From Peptoniphilus vaginalis (GTDB lineage Bacteria; Bacillota; Clostridia; Tissierellales; Peptoniphilaceae), in contig NZ_FXLP01000004.1 in assembly GCF_900176605.1 (NCBI RefSeq), forward strand, positions 124,001-188,000: a stretch of 64,000 bases of DNA, read 5' to 3'. Below the pieces are notes generated by a model that made no database searches, was not told the DNA's origin, and saw only the letters and a list, made by a program, of their open reading frames with translations. Numbering within the stretch: position 1 is the stretch's first letter; each line of letters begins with the position of its first letter. Shown piece by piece: positions 62,858 to 64,000 of this stretch. Made by a program: the position numbers and the translations under genes.

Positions 62858-63640
62858 TTAAAATAAACACTCATCAATTAAATCTTTGGACTTTAATTCA
62901 TCCACCCACTCTTTTGGAAATCCATCAAAGCCGTAAATAATTCCTGCCAAGCCACCAGTAACAGCTCCAGTAGTGTCTGTGTCGTCGCCAAGATTTATTG
63001 CCTTTAGGACAGCTTCCTTGTAAGAATTTGTATTTAAAAGACACCAAAGAGATGCTTCAAGAGTGTGGAGGACAAAACCTGTTGAGTGTATTTCATCTTC
63101 AGACTTGTTTTTTATGTGGTCAAGCCCAAGCTCTTCTAACTTCTCACCAGCAATCAACTTCCTCGCAAGATGAACATAATCAAGGCAGGCCTTTCTAGAA
63201 ATTTCGTGAGCGTGAGTAATGCTTGACACACTTTCAATCTCTTCATCCCTTGCATCAGTAAAGGCAATAGGCAAGATCCTCATAAGTGATCCGTTGCCAT
63301 TGGCATAAAAATCATCAATCCCATGACCTTCTGCTAGGGCTTCTCTTGTTGTTATCCCCACATCAAAAGTTTCTCCATGACAAGCGAACTTTCCTTCAAA
63401 GAGCCAGGTCTCAAAATTTTTTCTTATATCTTCAACATCTATTTTATTTTTATCTTTTATTGACTTACAAGTTGCAAGGGTCATGCTGGTATCATCAGAC
63501 CAAGTCCCAGCAACTTGATCCCAAGTTCCAAAACCAACCATGCCTATGCAAGTGAAGTCCCCCCTCTTCTTAAACTCAAAGGGCACGCCAAGAGCATCAG
63601 CTATGGCTAGTCCATAAATTCCATCTTTAAGCTTAGACAT
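62858..63640 (-). CDS. ADP-ribosylglycohydrolase family protein
   Basis: A 260-aa all-helical hydrolase of the DraG/ARH fold that removes ADP-ribose from proteins or small molecules. Metal motifs: TWSDDTSMTLA near 46-56 and GDDTDTTGAVTGGLAGI near 218-234. An N-terminal DGIYGLAIADALGVPFEF is typical. The substrate is unknown; no ADP-ribosyltransferase is adjacent in the window. Confidence 0.92.
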   Translation of the reverse strand: MSKLKDGIYGLAIADALGVPFEFKKRGDFTCIGMVGFGTWDQVAGTWSDDTSMTLATCKSIKDKNKIDVEDIRKNFETWLFEGKFACHGETFDVGITTREALAEGHGIDDFYANGNGSLMRILPIAFTDARDEEIESVSSITHAHEISRKACLDYVHLARKLIAGEKLEELGLDHIKNKSEDEIHSTGFVLHTLEASLWCLLNTNSYKEAVLKAINLGDDTDTTGAVTGGLAGIIYGFDGFPKEWVDELKSKDLIDECLF

Positions 63641-63711
63641 AAAATCCCTCCTTCTTTAGTTCATATTTATAAATTGTTAAATCAATTATATAAACTAAAA
63701 GCATAAAAATA

Positions 63712-63732
63712 AAGACTCCCCTGAGGAAGTCT
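63712..63732 (-). terminator. Terminator of the RelE-type gene
   Basis: Minus strand AAGACTTCC / GGGGAGTCTT stem with a small loop, then TTATTTTT. Confidence 0.75.
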
Positions 63733-63746
63733 TATGAATAAATATT

Positions 63747-63995
63747 TTAATTTCTTCTATCTACAAAAAAGATTATTAACTTGTCGTCGTCAATTTTTGC
63801 TAGGAGTCTATAGGCACCAATCCTATATCGCCATATCCCATTGAAGTTGCCAGTGAGGGCCTTGCCATAAAATCTTGGGTCCTGGCAATCAATAAGGTTG
63901 CCCTCCATCCAATTTTTTATAAGTTTTTGTGACTGCCTATCAAGTTTTTTAAAGGACTTGTCAAACTTCTTTGTAGTTCTTATTTGGTAGGTCAT
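63747..63995 (-). CDS. RelE/YafQ-type toxin
   Basis: An 82-aa protein of the RelE/ParE superfamily: YQIRTTKKFDKSFKKLDRQ start, PRFYGKALTGNFNGIWRYRIGAYRLLAKID core and a FFVDRRN end. It should cut mRNA on the ribosome. The bases before its ATG form GACCTATGA, so an upstream antitoxin gene probably ends in an overlapping TGA just beyond the window edge. Confidence 0.88.
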   Translation of the reverse strand: MTYQIRTTKKFDKSFKKLDRQSQKLIKNWMEGNLIDCQDPRFYGKALTGNFNGIWRYRIGAYRLLAKIDDDKLIIFFVDRRN

Positions 63996-64000
63996 AGGTC

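Noticed and set aside
1-64000. Prophage, integrative element or tRNA genes
   Set aside because: No integrase, capsid, tail or conjugation genes and no tRNA cloverleaf were seen; mobile DNA is limited to the two IS elements and one possible relic end.

Overview
The window is a low-GC (AT-rich) Firmicute chromosome segment. The gene set fits an anaerobic, amino-acid and citrate using coccus of the Tissierellia/Peptoniphilaceae type (Anaerococcus or Peptoniphilus-like): S-layer homology proteins, membrane pyrophosphatase, citrate lyase, rubredoxin, many peptidases, T-boxes, AGGAGG ribosome sites and frequent TTG starts. This placement is inference from gene content; there is no rRNA and I see no tRNA.

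Layout. 0.3-6.3 kb: an SLH surface protein, then a dnaJ-like/clpB heat-shock unit whose promoter carries both a CIRCE-like HrcA operator and a CtsR box. 6.3-9.3 kb: a lipoprotein peptidase C26, a field of degenerate 18-bp repeats, an S-box (SAM) riboswitch-like leader in front of an unknown 100-aa protein, and an Abi_2/AbiF HEPN protein preceded by a short self-terminated RNA with its own strong promoter. 9.3-15.4 kb: CBS/CorC membrane protein, enoyl-CoA hydratase-like enzyme, cytidylate kinase-like protein, EamA exporter, leucyl aminopeptidase. 15.4-17.2 kb: three perfect tandem 66-bp terminator units and an IS110-family element with a candidate bridge-RNA region. 17.2-20.9 kb: hppA, secG, gapA and two possible small genes. 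21.1-26.5 kb: one 1790-aa SLH protein with beta-helix, caspase-like and EF-hand segments. 26.7-28.9 kb: a MetA-aspartokinase fusion behind a methionine T-box. 29-35.6 kb: a complete citrate uptake and citrate lyase cluster (citG-citC-citX, citS, citD-citE-citF). 35.8-39.2 kb: threonine dehydratase, DUF951, MscS and a membrane-anchored propeller-like protein. 39.3-40.7 kb: an IS3/IS150-type element inserted inside the terminator of an EamA exporter gene. 41.8-47.8 kb: transketolase, TagA/WecG glycosyltransferase, a solitary MazF, an AcpS-NnrD fusion, and tyrS behind a compact T-box. 47.8-54.7 kb: peptidases, RsbW-like ATPase, rubredoxin, a cluster of DnaA boxes, a DUF5058 membrane pair with an M20 peptidase, an esterase and ung. 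54.7-60 kb: trkA-trkH-trkA and a CDF cation exporter. 60.2-64 kb: DJ-1 protein, proC, split chromate transporter pair, ADP-ribosylglycohydrolase, RelE-type toxin at the edge.

How it fits together. Citrate enters through CitS and is split by citrate lyase, which CitG, CitX and CitC equip with and charge its prosthetic group. Methionine supply appears controlled at RNA level: a Met T-box on the aspartokinase-MetA fusion, and a SAM-type leader on an unknown gene. Potassium and cation handling (Trk, CDF, MscS), peptide use (PepA, PepD, M20) and pyrophosphate-driven ion pumping form the housekeeping background. The most interesting loci are the AbiF-RNA pair, the MetA-AK fusion, the S-layer caspase giant, the SAM-leader unknown, and the two related repeat fields that both sit beside methionine-type RNA leaders.
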